From Ophioderma brevispina (lineage: Eukaryota; Echinodermata; Ophiuroidea; Amphilepidida; Ophiodermatidae), in contig JAMKCH010019817.1 in the NCBI GenBank assembly GCA_023653785.1, positions 1 to 64,000 on the forward strand: DNA of 64,000 nucleotides. Reading direction: 5' to 3'. Both the position numbers and the translations under genes were made by a program. Under the pieces are notes generated by a model. That model searched no databases. It was not told the DNA's origin and saw only the letters and a list, made by a program, of their open reading frames with translations. The number at the start of each line of letters is the position of its first letter. Within the stretch, counting starts at the first letter, position 1. Below, in pieces: positions 12,064 through 22,520 of this stretch.

Positions 12064-13610
12064 TAATAGCACATGATTTAGTATAGATACACTTAGCAGT
12101 GCTATACATATAAAAGAACATTTAAAACAATATTTTGGTTTAAAACATGATTAAAATTGGATTGATTGAAACGAAATATTTTTTGGTTTTCTCGCAATTT
12201 AAATTTAACATATTAAAAAAAACAGTGTCCTGTCACCGTTATTGACGAGCGTGACCCACAAATTCCAAAATGGGTTGTATTTATTGATCTGGCCATTAAC
12301 CTTTTCGAGGACTACTAAAGCTTTTAAGTATTAAAGCTATAACTTGCTAATCGGTTAATTGATTAGTGCTTGGCTAAATACGAAGCAAATATAGCATGTA
12401 TTTAAGTTTCCATTGGAGTGTTAAATTTGGAATGATGAAAATGAAATAAATCCACCAAGCCGATGGCTATAATAAAGACTATTAACCCTAGTCATCTTGC
12501 ACATATGATATTTCGTGCAGACCGAAGAAAATTACAAGGAGTTATCAGGGTTTTACCCACTACATTTAGTTTAGCCATTGAGTGCAAGTGCATGGGTCTA
12601 GGTTGAAGATGAAGAAACAAATAAATCCAATCTTGATTGGAGTGACCGCATCTGTTATCAGTAATTTATAAAATTATGTACGTAGCTTTCTGTGTATTGT
12701 GTGATGTCGAAATTTGTGGACCAGCAGCTTTGATTTAAATGGAAAGACGGCCGTCGCCGATCGGGAGCTTCTGCAAGCTTGATCCCAAGAGGTGAAGCTG
12801 ACTTAGTCCTGTTTTTTTTGTGGGCGGGGGGGGGGGAGGGGTTACCCTTATTAACCACAGTGTTTGGGCAAATATTAATGTTCATGGAGTAGGTTTTGTT
12901 ATTTGTTTTAATTTTTGTATTTTTGCAATTCCTAAAAGGAACTTGAAGTTCTGCATATACCACATTTTAAAATGACAGTTGAAAATCAATAGTCTGAATT
13001 ATATCATAATTTGCGTTGTAAAAAATAATAAAATGTGTCGGTCCATTTATGAGAAAAGGGTTGGAGGTAACGAAGCAATCAATTTTAAAGTTTATTTACA
13101 GGTAGCATACACGCTCAATGTTCCCTAAATACATAGGTTGCATAGTTTGACACCAAAGAATTGGCCATCAGTATATATACAGATCGCGCCGCTGTATATA
13201 ATTGTCAGGACATTGTATTTCTAGAAAACATTAACGTGACCCCGCGTGTTATAGGTGTGGACTCCGAATTACGAGTGGTATGTGATTAAAACTAAAAGCT
13301 CTAGAAGATGTTATGAAAAATAACCAACGTCCTATTTACTCTAAACTAATAGGAAATACATTTATTTAAAAGTATTGGTTGGATTCGAACGTGATTATCT
13401 GCATATTAACTTCGATGCTCTTATTCCAATACCTAGCGCAGGAGGCTGTGGGAGGAGATTGATTTTAATCCTACTACGCAGTTACGGAGGAATAAAGCGA
13501 TTAAATATGTGATATGATAGCACTGTATTCAGTGTATCATTGATGTCAGTTATAACAGGCTCCCGGCTGAAGAGCAATAACATTATAGTACGTCAGCTAC
13601 TTTGAAAAAG
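12064..13610. other. No gene seen
   Basis: AT-rich non-coding sequence with a G-run at about 12,825. Short frames only. Confidence 0.45.
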
Positions 13611-13719
13611 GGCTCTAGTTTTCGAGTTAGGGTAGGTGGTCAAAGCCAATCTGGTACAGGTGTAGGGACTGTGTGTGGATATAACCTGGTGTGGATGTAG
13701 AAATCGAGTGGTGCATTCT

Positions 13720-14290
13720 TTTTATTGGCCAAAAAAGGGCAAAATTGACCAAATGAGGTAAAAATCACTCCTCACGCTCTTTCCCTCTCCGTCATCCCCC
13801 CTTCCCTTTCCTTGCCCCCTTAACTGGTTGATTTATTTATTCCGGACTTCATATTGACAAGTATACTATTTATATTCCCCCACGATTTTGACACAGAAGA
13901 AAGGACCAAAAAGGGCCAAAATTGACCCAAACATGGTAAAATCCATAGAATGCGTGATTCCAACTTAATATTATGTAATAGTTTTTATTTTCCCCACTAT
14001 ATAGCTGGAGAAGATTCATGAAGGATTTTGAATGTTGGATTCTGGTGTTATTTATGTACCAAAGAAAGGCCGAAAAGGGGTCACAAATTACCCAAATTAG
14101 GTAAAAATCATAGAATGGTGATGTATTTATTCCCATTTCATATTGAATGTATACTTGTATTCACCCACTATATAGCGTAGATGGAAAGAAGAAAGAAGCG
14201 TTTGAATGTTGGAATTGGCTTATCACCCTTTACATGTGGTATAAATTCCATGCAAACATTTCGTCGGGAAAAGAGGTTCCTTAATGTGGG
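13720..14290 (+). repeat. Satellite array, direct arm (~170 bp unit)
   Basis: The repeat phase is marked by AGGGCAAAATTGACC at 13,735, GGGCCAAAATTGACCC at about 13,912 and GGGGTCACAAATTACCC at about 14,074, a spacing of 163-177 bp. Overlapping short reading frames are by-products of the repeat. Confidence 0.7.
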
Positions 14291-14627
14291 GGGTTCCCTG
14301 ACCTCACCCCTACCCTTGGGCACTAACGGAGTGAAACCCCGTGGTAGTGTTAAGGAAGGAATTTCAAGTAATCAATTGCCTAAATATAAAATGTATTCAA
14401 TTTTATTTATGTGACATCCAAAATTGAAAACTTTGGATAACATGGTCAAATTATACCCCAGTTTTGGTCAAAATATATTAACCAATTAATGCACGTTTTA
14501 CATACTGCCAGCGGCAGTCTTTGCTATTTAAAATGGTTAAAAATTGTACTAAAGCACAATCATCAAGCTTTGTAACCAGGGGAGGGGCGGGGGGGGCTGA
14601 CGCCTCCCATTTCCAAAAAGCCCCAAA

Positions 14628-14668
14628 AATAAAAAAAATAAAAAAAATAAAAAAAATAAAAAAAATAG
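14628..14668. repeat. (ATAAAAAAA)n microsatellite
   Basis: Consecutive AATAAAAAA units, about four copies. They give the artificial KKIKKIKKI frame on the + strand and FFIFFIFF on the minus strand. Confidence 0.9.
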
Positions 14669-15048
14669 ATTTAGCGAGCGGAAAAAGTTTTTGTTGTTGT
14701 GTGAAAAGTCCACTTTGCCCAAATTTGCCCCTTTGCTGCTTTGTGGGGGAAGTCCCCTTTTGAAAAAAAAAAAACCGCTCCATGTAGTTGTTCTTCTACT
14801 GGGGGGGGGGGACATTCGCATTATGAAAAGGGATCAAATGGTCCAACCAAAATAGTCAAAATTTAACGCAATACGCCACAATTTCAGTCTGTTTTCCTGA
14901 AACTAGGTAAAACATTGTATCCAGTAGGAGAAAACAGTTGGTCTTCAGAATGAAAAAGCTATCCGAAAATGTTTGGTAAAATGATCTTGTGGTGTATTCT
15001 GCAATGAAATTATCACAACTGTTTTTACTATTCTGGTAAGGATCACTA

Positions 15049-15650
15049 TGGAAGTTGTGGTTCCAGAGAAACTACAGGCCTGTGTGGAACATCTTGATGT
15101 GATGGTGCATTGCATGCAGAAAAGAAAAATTGAACATGAAGGGGGGAGTGTAGCTATGCAGGACTTTTAAATGGCACTTTATACCAGGAGCTCTGCGAGT
15201 TGGAAAATATTCCTGCGAAAAACATCCCCCCCCCATACCGACAACGGATCTATGGTGAAATACCTCATATTTTCACCAAATTGTGGCACAGAAGTGAGCA
15301 CAGTTTGGTGGGCTTTGCTTTAAAGTCAAGGGACCATATACTATCAGACCTTGTATTCGGGAGTCTTCCATGTCCAGATAGAGGAGCAGAGATCACCTAA
15401 CCTACTTGATTATGCTATGCAGCAGTTATACCGGCTTTACTTTGAAGTGGGAGCAGCACTGCATGATAAAGACGTTTTGCAACGGAAGTACGCCACAGAT
15501 TTCGAGGAAAGTTGAAAGATGGTGAGGATATGTCCACCTTTGTCAACATGGAAATAGTTACGTCAATGGCAAAATCTATGTGGTAACCAGCTGACGAAAA
15601 GTGAAAACATTGGGTTATTCCAGTTGTTCTCAAAACATTAACTTCAACAG
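15049..15650 (+). pseudogene. Eroded ORF, family not recognised
   Basis: The + strand carries about 200 codons of protein-like sequence in shifting frames. It begins MEVVVPEKLQACVEHLDVMV, then LENIPAKNIPPPYRQRIYGE, FTKLWHRSEHSLVGFALKSR, LLDYAMQQLYRLYFEVGAAL and MSTFVNMEIVTSMAKSMW. Stops and shifts separate the blocks. Its place between the inverted satellite arms makes it a candidate remnant of that element's own protein. No catalytic motif was recognised, so no function is assigned. Confidence 0.35.
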
Positions 15651-15689
15651 TATAATTGCCCAATTTAGAGCTTTTAAGTCACACTCTTT

Positions 15690-16645
15690 TTGGGTCTATA
15701 GTTTGACCTCTTTTTGGACTTTTCGGGTCAATATTGGGAGGTAAACTTAATTAAAATCCACTGCTATATAGCATCGTCCCCCGGATCCAAAGATTTTTAC
15801 AGGAAGTGATCAGGATATAATATTGGTGTCCCGTAGAAGGTACTATTTGTTCATTACTCGGTGAAAATCGTAGGCTTAAAATATTTAACTTAGATTTATG
15901 AGGGGAAAAAAAAGGCCATATTATTATTTTCATTAGTATATAGGAGGCTTTATAAATCACGTTTGGAGCCATCATATCAAAATCAAAACTAGTTGAAATG
16001 ATACGGGTACGATATTTAATAGATGGGTTTGAGTCAACGGGGATTCAATCAAGATGAAACTATTATATTGGGACATTATAATTAGCTCCTTTTTGGTGTA
16101 GCTTTAACCCAAAATATAAAAATTTATTCTTTTAAATCTACTACCAGTATATTAATAGAAATGATGTTTCACTGTTAGAAGTTTTAAAATTATATGAAGT
16201 GGCAATGATTACCTTTGCAATTTTTTACTTTTAAACTGACCAATTTGGGCTCAATTTGAAACCTTTTTTGCCTTTTCTAGGTCAATTTTTACCCTATATT
16301 CCAACATTCAATTCCTTCTGGAATCTACTTCTATAGAATGTAGAAACTGAAATCCTACTACTTGCAATTTTAATAAAAAAGTTGGAATAACTACAATCAC
16401 CATTCTATGATTTTTACCTTATTTGAGTCCATTTTAAGCCCTTTTTAACCTTTCTGGGGTCAAATTTTGACCCTAGATTCCATCCAACATTCCATTTCTT
16501 CTTGAATCTTCTGCAATAGAGTTGGGGACATTAATATCCTATTGCATTTTAATATGAAGTTGGAATAAATACATCACCATTCTACGATATTTACCTTATT
16601 GTTTGTCACTTTGTGACCCGTTTGGCCATAATTTTTTTTTCGACT
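15690..16645 (-). repeat. Satellite array, inverted arm (~170 bp unit)
   Basis: Reverse complements of the 13,720-14,290 unit occur at about 16,240, 16,424 and 16,598 (TTTTTACCTTATTTGAGTCC, CACCATTCTATGAT, AGTTGGAATAA). More diverged copies lie at 15,699 and 16,085. Spacing is about 175-185 bp. Confidence 0.65.
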
Positions 16646-17289
16646 CTTCCACCTACCCCTGGTGCCCAAAACTGGCCGGTACAGTTATAACAGGTTCCTG
16701 CTATGTACGGGTGTAAGCTCATTCATTCAACAAGACTCTATGTGCAAGTGAGAAATAACATTTGCAATATCTATGCTGAAGCACAGTCGTTCACCTAGGT
16801 TTGTACTCCTGATCCGTATGCGTTTGCCTGCCCCGATGTCACTGAACAATTTGACTCCTCTGCGCTTCATTGCTGACATCGTGTTAGGTTGCCTGACACA
16901 AGTTCTGTCTCTGGGTTGTGTACATCTGTCGTCATGCTTTCACAACTATGTTGTCTTAAATATGTTTTAGATCGCTAATATCCTTGGTTTTGGTGACTGA
17001 TTTTTGAATGTGTTTGTTCAATACCCTCGCATCCTACGACAACACTTCTAAAAAACTATCTCGGTCCCCCGCAGGGATTCAATTATTGGACCACACGGTT
17101 ATTAGTATCCAATTCATGTTGGCGATAGTAATAACGGGATCATACATGTTTGTGTTCACACTTATGCGATGAACACAGTATACTGTGAATTTAATCCCAA
17201 GATACTCGGGCTTGTCTATCCCCAAAAACAAACTGCAGCGAATCAGGCAAAAAATAATTCATTGGTATGCCACACCGCCGGTCTTGAGC

Positions 17290-18060
17290 CATTTGACTGA
17301 CTCCAGCTCAGTCTGGTGACATTTCTATCTCAACCTTCAGTAGTGCTAAGAATCTTGGCGTCATTTTCGATGCCTCCATGTCTAAACAGATCAGTGCCAT
17401 TTGCAATTGCGCCAATTTTCATATCTCGCAATACTGTGCCGGCATAAGACGGTTTAAACACAAAAGCTTGTCATTTGCTGTACGAGCTCTGGTCTTGTGC
17501 CGTATCGATTACGCCAACTCCTTACTCTTTGGAGCAAACAAAGCCCGCGCCGTATCTAGGCGGCTTCAGCGCCACATCAAATAAAGCTGGCGCGATTGTT
17601 TTTTTGGATGTGGAAGAGACCAGAGCTCGTTAAAACTTCCGCACAACAGTCTCCATGTTTGTCTGTTTGAGAACAGAAAAAAAAAAAATTAATACAAGAT
17701 CATGCTTTACTGTTTCAAATCACTTCACAGGCAGGTTCCAGAATAACTTACAATTGTCCTTGAGTTGTACTCACCCTCTACTCTGAAGATAGCAGACGTT
17801 GACTTCGCTCGATCTGTGCCAACCAGGCTCAAATACCACTCTCGAAACACCTAGCTTGGTGACAAGGCGTTCAAGTTTGTGGTCCTAAACGTTTGGAACC
17901 AACTGCTTGTTTACACAAGAGAGCGGCCGTAGACGCCGTCCGTCTCTATCTTCAAACGCGCCTGTTTGACTTTCCAAATGACTGATTTTCTCTGTTATTA
18001 ATGTTTGTATTTTGTAACGCGCTGTGTTTCTTTATAGAGCGCTATAAATGCTGTTATTTT
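17290..18060 (+). mobile_element. LINE 3' end (RT C-terminal part plus 3' tail)
   Basis: The + strand reads SSAKNLGVIFDASMSKQI, FHISQYCAGIRRF and ALVLCRIDYANSLLFGA. After frame breaks it reads GDKAFKFVVLNVWNQL and SVSIFKR. This is the C-terminal region after the RT palm in CR1/L2-type LINEs. The 3' end GCGCTGTGTTTCTTTATAGA (18,020-18,039) is nearly the same as that of the copy ending at 55,634, so both belong to one family. Confidence 0.8.
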
Positions 18061-18261
18061 GTTTTAATTATATTCTTTGAATTTCAATGCCTAAAGTATT
18101 TGTGTAAAAATTCACAAATTTATCCAGAAGCGCACACCTCAATCACTACGGTCCCCTGCCATTATTGTTACAAGATATAAAATATCTTGTTTTTAATTTG
18201 AAAATTTTAAGTTCATAAATAACAAACAAGTTGCGTATTATATGATAATATTGTGCAATCA

Positions 18262-18660
18262 ATCATCTGATTGGGAGAGCGGGGCCTAGCGGTTGGGGTT
18301 GCTTTGCCTGCAGCGCAAATTTTACCAAAAAATCCGGTTCATCCGGTGGGTCACTTGCTGGGAATTTATTCGGGTGCCAATTCTGATTTAATCATAATAA
18401 CAGCTTGATTAAATCAGAATAACCGCTCTCCTCCATGGTTCACTTGAATTGTGCAATGAATCATGAAAGCATCCGTCCTTCGGAGGGGACGTTAACCCTC
18501 GCCGTCGGTCCCATGTACCAAAGAGTCACAACTGTACATCACATCGCAGTCAGGGTCGAATAAGAGGAGGGTGTAAACCCCTGACTGTCCCCAATCCTCT
18601 GCACCCAGTCTAAAAAAAGCGGGCATGTTAGGAGCGTCCGTATCATGGATACACGCGGCC
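18262..18660 (+). mobile_element. SINE-like repeat
   Basis: The head has tRNA-promoter-like blocks: TAGCGGTTGGGGTTGC as an A-box-like start and GGTTCATCC as a B-box-like element about 50 bp later. The body holds a hairpin built from TTCTGATTTAATCA and its complement, then GTCCTTCGGAGGGGACGTTAA. I believe a CGTCCTTCGGATGGGACGTTAA-like motif is widespread in marine invertebrate repeats. No cloverleaf can be drawn, so it is not a tRNA gene. Confidence 0.5.
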
Positions 18661-19581
18661 CCGGATCCGCTACTCAGTTGAATAATCCTGACATCACCCC
18701 CAAGCCATTACGATGACTTGTGGACACGCTAAGAAGATCATCTGAGTGCGTGTCACATTGTCGAATATAATGCTTTGTCACAAAGTAGAGCTGCATCATA
18801 TTTCTGGCTACCGTTGTTGTTGTCTTCATTCCCAAACCGATGTTGTTTGAGGTAATCAAAACAGGAACGAGTGCTTTGCCTGAGGGGTCGAGATTAACTG
18901 TTGCACTTCATTGACACAATATCAAACTAATCATGTTAGTCTTTCAAGGGGAAAATATTAAAACTCATTCCCTCAGTAGAAGATTCAACTGTCTAAAAAA
19001 TCGTCCTGACTTGGCTTGGTTTGGTTTAGTTCTTCCCTTTACCGCTTACAACTGTAGTGACACAGGCTTAGGCGTTACCAGATTTGACCAGTCGCAGATC
19101 GTGAAACAGAACAATGAAAATACCAGCGCTCCAATGAACCACTACTATACACACAGTTTGTGGATGATCCGCTGTTCAGCTTGCCTTCTCCATGGACTTA
19201 TGTCCATGCCTTCTCTAATTATCCCTTCTTTTTGCCAAGTTTGTCAGACGAGTGCAATCAATAACAATGCAATAAATCCAAACCGTTGATTTTGTCCTGT
19301 ATTTGTTATGTACTCTCTGGCATCTAGCATTGAGCACTCTTGTAACAGTATTTGGAGAACTTTCAAACTTTCATCATCTAATATGTATATGATATATGAC
19401 GTTATGTCAAAGATTCCAACACCAAAAGAGAATCACCTAAAAAGAACCACCTAAAGTTTCTCTACTTATGAATAATTTCGGAACCAAAAGCAATCCATTA
19501 ACAAGCTTTATCTGAAATTTCATTATAATATTTATATTATAAAGCAATAACGGTGTCTGAGCTGACACCCATTGGAGTAAA
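18661..19581. promoter_or_regulatory. Upstream flank of the protease-homolog gene
   Basis: About 0.9 kb upstream of the signal-peptide Met. TATATTATAAAG near 19,533-19,544 is TATA-like and lies about 40 bp before the Met. No CpG island. The 118-codon frame at 18,933-19,289 shows no motif. Promoter assignment is positional only. Confidence 0.2.
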
Positions 19582-19669
19582 ATGGCTGCATCCCTGGTCT
19601 TAATAAACAAGTTTCTACCTCTACTGGTGACATGTTTGATTTTGATTACCATTGTAACATGTAACGAAG
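19582..19669 (+). CDS. Exon 1: signal peptide of serine protease homolog
   Basis: ATG opens a 29-codon exon that encodes an N-terminal secretion signal. MAASLVLINKFLPLLVTCLI is a short polar start followed by a strong hydrophobic core, and the exon ends TCNE plus one base. The 5' splice site G|GTAAGA is near consensus and leaves phase 1, which joins in frame to exon 2 at 21,234 (GG ATG TTT). The mature protein would therefore start just before the cysteine that precedes the protease-like domain. No in-frame upstream Met was found, and this start agrees with the hydrophobic segment. Extracellular destination is inferred from the signal sequence. Confidence 0.72.
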
Positions 19670-21233
19670 GTAAGACAAATATTTCAAGTTCCACTCTTAC
19701 AAGACAAATATCGTATTTTGGTGAAATCGATATTTTGGCAATGCTTTGTTCATATTTTTTCAGCATATACTCAAATGATGAGCACAAAAGTTGTAGTTTA
19801 CGAAAAACATGAATGAGTTTGGCGCATTCACGTTTTGATGTTAGTTTACTTTATATGATCATTTCGCGCCCTCGGTACCCCGATTAAGTATTATAAATAT
19901 AATAGCCCGTCCAAGCTACAGGTTCAATGATAGCTTATTGTAACCATGTTTCATTATATATGTTTTTGTAGGTTTCCAATTCAGCTTTGCATGCTGATTC
20001 TTAACGCGCTGGGTGACAAACGAAAAACCTTGAGTATTTTTGTCAAAATCAAAATGGCGGCCAAAGCCAAACAATTGCATTTTAATGACTATATATATTC
20101 TTGAAGTTATGTGCTGAATAAGCACATTGTTATCCTCAAGTAGAAAAAATATAAAGTTATTTCAATGATTAATGTTGCTTTCAATTCAATATGAATGCCA
20201 ATACTATAAATTGCTTGATGCTCATCTTGACGGTAGAGTTGTAATTATGATGTGTGTTCTTAGATTTTAGTCTACTGTACTGTACTAAACACATGTCAGT
20301 ACTTAGGGATAAAAAGTGTTCCAAAACTTTAAGAACCACAAGACATTTCATAATCATGCAAAAAAATTCCCTAAGTACTAACGCTTTGTGGGATAAAATG
20401 AGCATTAAAGTCAGGGTTTTTATGTGTTAAGAATAGGATTTTTATCACATGATCACATGACCCTATTGAGGTGAAATTTCCCAAAACTGGTGCATTGTAG
20501 GATTGACTCAAACCACCCTCTGGATTTTAGTCAAGAAATCAGTTGAAATTTTTACAAGAAATCCTCAGTACTCACATAAACAATTGCTTCAATATAGGGT
20601 CCAAAATGGCTTCTAATACAATGGCTATAATTTAATAATTTCTTCATCTAATCTAGATTGTTGATGTTTGTTCGCATCTCTTATTATCCAGACAGACGTG
20701 TTTAAATACTATTAAGTAACCACAGTCATTATTGATACGTATAAGATGACATCCATTATAAGTGATTTGTTAGACAATTGAGACCACCATCCTCTGAATC
20801 AGCTTTTAATTGAAAAACCGGAATATCAAATAATAAGCCCGGAATAGACCAGGATATTGGTTGGTTTGTTTTCAATTTAAAATTAGTATCGAATTGATAA
20901 ACCAGGTTATCATATTCAATAAAAATCTGGTTTAGCCCATTAATAAAATAGGTTTATCAAAGAAGTATGACTATCAAGTTATCAATCTGAATACTTTATT
21001 GACCGATATTGTGGTTTGTTGAGAAATAATAACACACACATTTTTTTTTATCAAGTTGACAAATCTGGTTCTTCTAATTAACTAGGTTTTTTGGGGTTAA
21101 ACCAGGAAGATTGACTAGGTTTCCTAATGTTTCTAAACAACATGCTTTCTACCCACTCTTACGTGAGTGCAGTGTGCATTATACTTACTTCCACTGTTAA
21201 TGTGTTATTTTATTGTGGTGTACTTTGTTTTAG
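19670..21233. other. Intron 1, no further features
   Basis: GT at 19,670 and AG at 21,232-21,233. The interior is AT-rich with several GGTTTATC/AACCAGG-type short repeats (20,880-21,120) and no coding motif. Confidence 0.5.
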
Positions 21234-21417
21234 GGATGTTTGAACATGAATTATGTGGCACTAGACCAGCTTATCAATCTGCCCCTCAACCTCGGATATT
21301 TAATGGTAGAGATGCAGTGTTGGGAGCTTGGCCATGGATGGGTTTTCTGACACATGAGTATCGGTGCGGTGCAGTGCTAATTGATGATCAATGGGCATTG
21401 ACACTTGCCCTCTGCGA
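21234..21417 (+). CDS. Exon 2: protease-homolog N-terminus, His57 replaced by Leu
   Basis: Intact exon between TTTTAG and GTGAGT, phase 1 in and phase 2 out. It reads MFEHELCGTRP, then PRIFNGRDAVLGAWPWMGFL, EYRCGAVLIDDQWALTLALC. This is the start of a chymotrypsin-fold (S1) domain: an activation-type site R|IFNG (usual RIVGG), the WPW block, the CG..LI strand and the W.LT..C segment around the catalytic histidine. The family motif TAAHC is here TLALC, with codon CTC at 21,410-21,412 where CAC would give His. The reading frame around it is unbroken, so loss of the catalytic His is direct, barring a single-base error. The preceding Cys is the one that usually tethers the propeptide. Confidence 0.85.
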
Positions 21418-21451
21418 GTGAGTGTTTAGTGTTCTATGTGCGAATTACGTC

Positions 21452-21808
21452 AAGGCTGACACAGAGATTCGAAATCTCATTATTTGTGTAGTAATTAAAA
21501 TTAGTTAACTAGAACTAAAAGATAGTCACCTAAAATCCTTAATTCCAAAGTTAGAGATGAATCGGATTGTTCGTTTTCATGCAGTAAGCATTTATGTACA
21601 GTATAACAGTGCCATAGGATACCGTGTATAATGGAAATTCCGGATCCGGAATTTTATAGCAAAGTTGTGATTTTCTATTTGAATGACTTCAATTTGAGCT
21701 TAGGTATTTACACACTGATATGGACAAGCATTATGTATAATGCAAAAAAAAAAAAAGATTTGTTTGAAAATTGAGGGCGCCCTCCTTGGGAAATCTCTGA
21801 GTTAGCCT
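21452..21808. mobile_element. MITE, AAGGCTGA family
   Basis: Ends AAGGCTGACACAGAGATT and AATCTCTGAGTTAGCCT are imperfect inverted repeats. The body contains the palindrome AATTCCGGATCCGGAATT and a GGGCGCCCTC block. A second copy, 42,032-42,393, shares all these. It starts only 34 bp after the splice donor of exon 2. Confidence 0.8.
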
Positions 21809-22147
21809 GTGCTGCTGTTAACTACTTCCAATTTGAAAAACTATTGTGCAATTTTTCCTAAAATAATAATATTACGTATGGGTAGTTTACATACTTCAAA
21901 GTTTTTATATTGGAGGCATTTGGATTTTGACCCCTGATAACCCCTATAAAAGTCTAAATGAATTATACAGAGGTCAAATTACAAAGCCTGTTTAAAAGAA
22001 TGCACCATTGTATTCCTCAGATCACAAGAATTCAGAAAAGGTATAGGTTCACCTGTTTGCGATGTATAGTTTTCAAGTTACAAGCAGTATGGTTTCAGGG
22101 GATTTTTTTTCTACAAACACATGTTTAGTGCATTGAGAAACTATATT

Positions 22148-22520
22148 CGTCGTGAGTTATCATTGGCAACTATAGTTGGGTGGCTTAGTAGGGATTTGAC
22201 ACTGTTGACCATATCATTTTCATGCAGAAACGCCATGGGTGTCTCCTCTGTGGAATGGTTTCGATGATATTTAATGGAAAGGAGAAAAATCGTAACCAAT
22301 AATAAGTTTGACTCTGATCTGCTTAATATATCATGCGGTGTTCCACAGGGAACTATCTTGGGCTCCTTTTTCTTTGTTATATAAAAGCTTATAAATGACA
22401 TTACCATCAGTGTCGGATACAAACTTCTCCTTTATGCCAATGATAGTGCTCTGCTAGTTTCCGGCAAAGATCCTTAACATATTGCCAATAGTCTTAGAAC
22501 TAATCTCGAATCATCCAGGA
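22148..22520 (+). mobile_element. LINE reverse-transcriptase palm fragment
   Basis: The + strand reads MGVSSVEWFR, a short frame break, LLNISCGVPQGTILGSFFFV, then LLLYANDSALLVSGKD. GVPQG and the Y-x-D-D box (here YAND, one Asp lost) are the RT palm motifs of CR1/L2-like LINEs. A truncated, dead insertion in the intron between protease exons 2 and 3. It could belong to the same family as the copy at 1-1905. Confidence 0.85.

Larger units (their letters stand above)
13615..16690. mobile_element. Foldback-like element: inverted satellite arms
   Basis: A ~165-180-bp unit is repeated about three times in direct orientation (13,720-14,290) and three or more times in inverted orientation (about 15,690-16,640). 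Shared unit blocks are GGCCAAAATTGACCC, GGTAAAAATCATAGAATGG, ACTTCATATT and GAATGTTGGA. The arms are separated by ~1.2 kb holding an eroded ORF. Outside each arm a GGTAGGTGG block occurs in inverted orientation (about 13,628 and 16,650). Tandem-repeat arms in inverted orientation around a central segment is the layout of foldback (FB/Galileo-type) transposons. Assignment to that class is inference. Confidence 0.5.

Noticed and set aside
18262..18340. tRNA gene
   Set aside because: Box-like elements are present but acceptor and anticodon stems do not pair. It is part of a longer SINE-like repeat.
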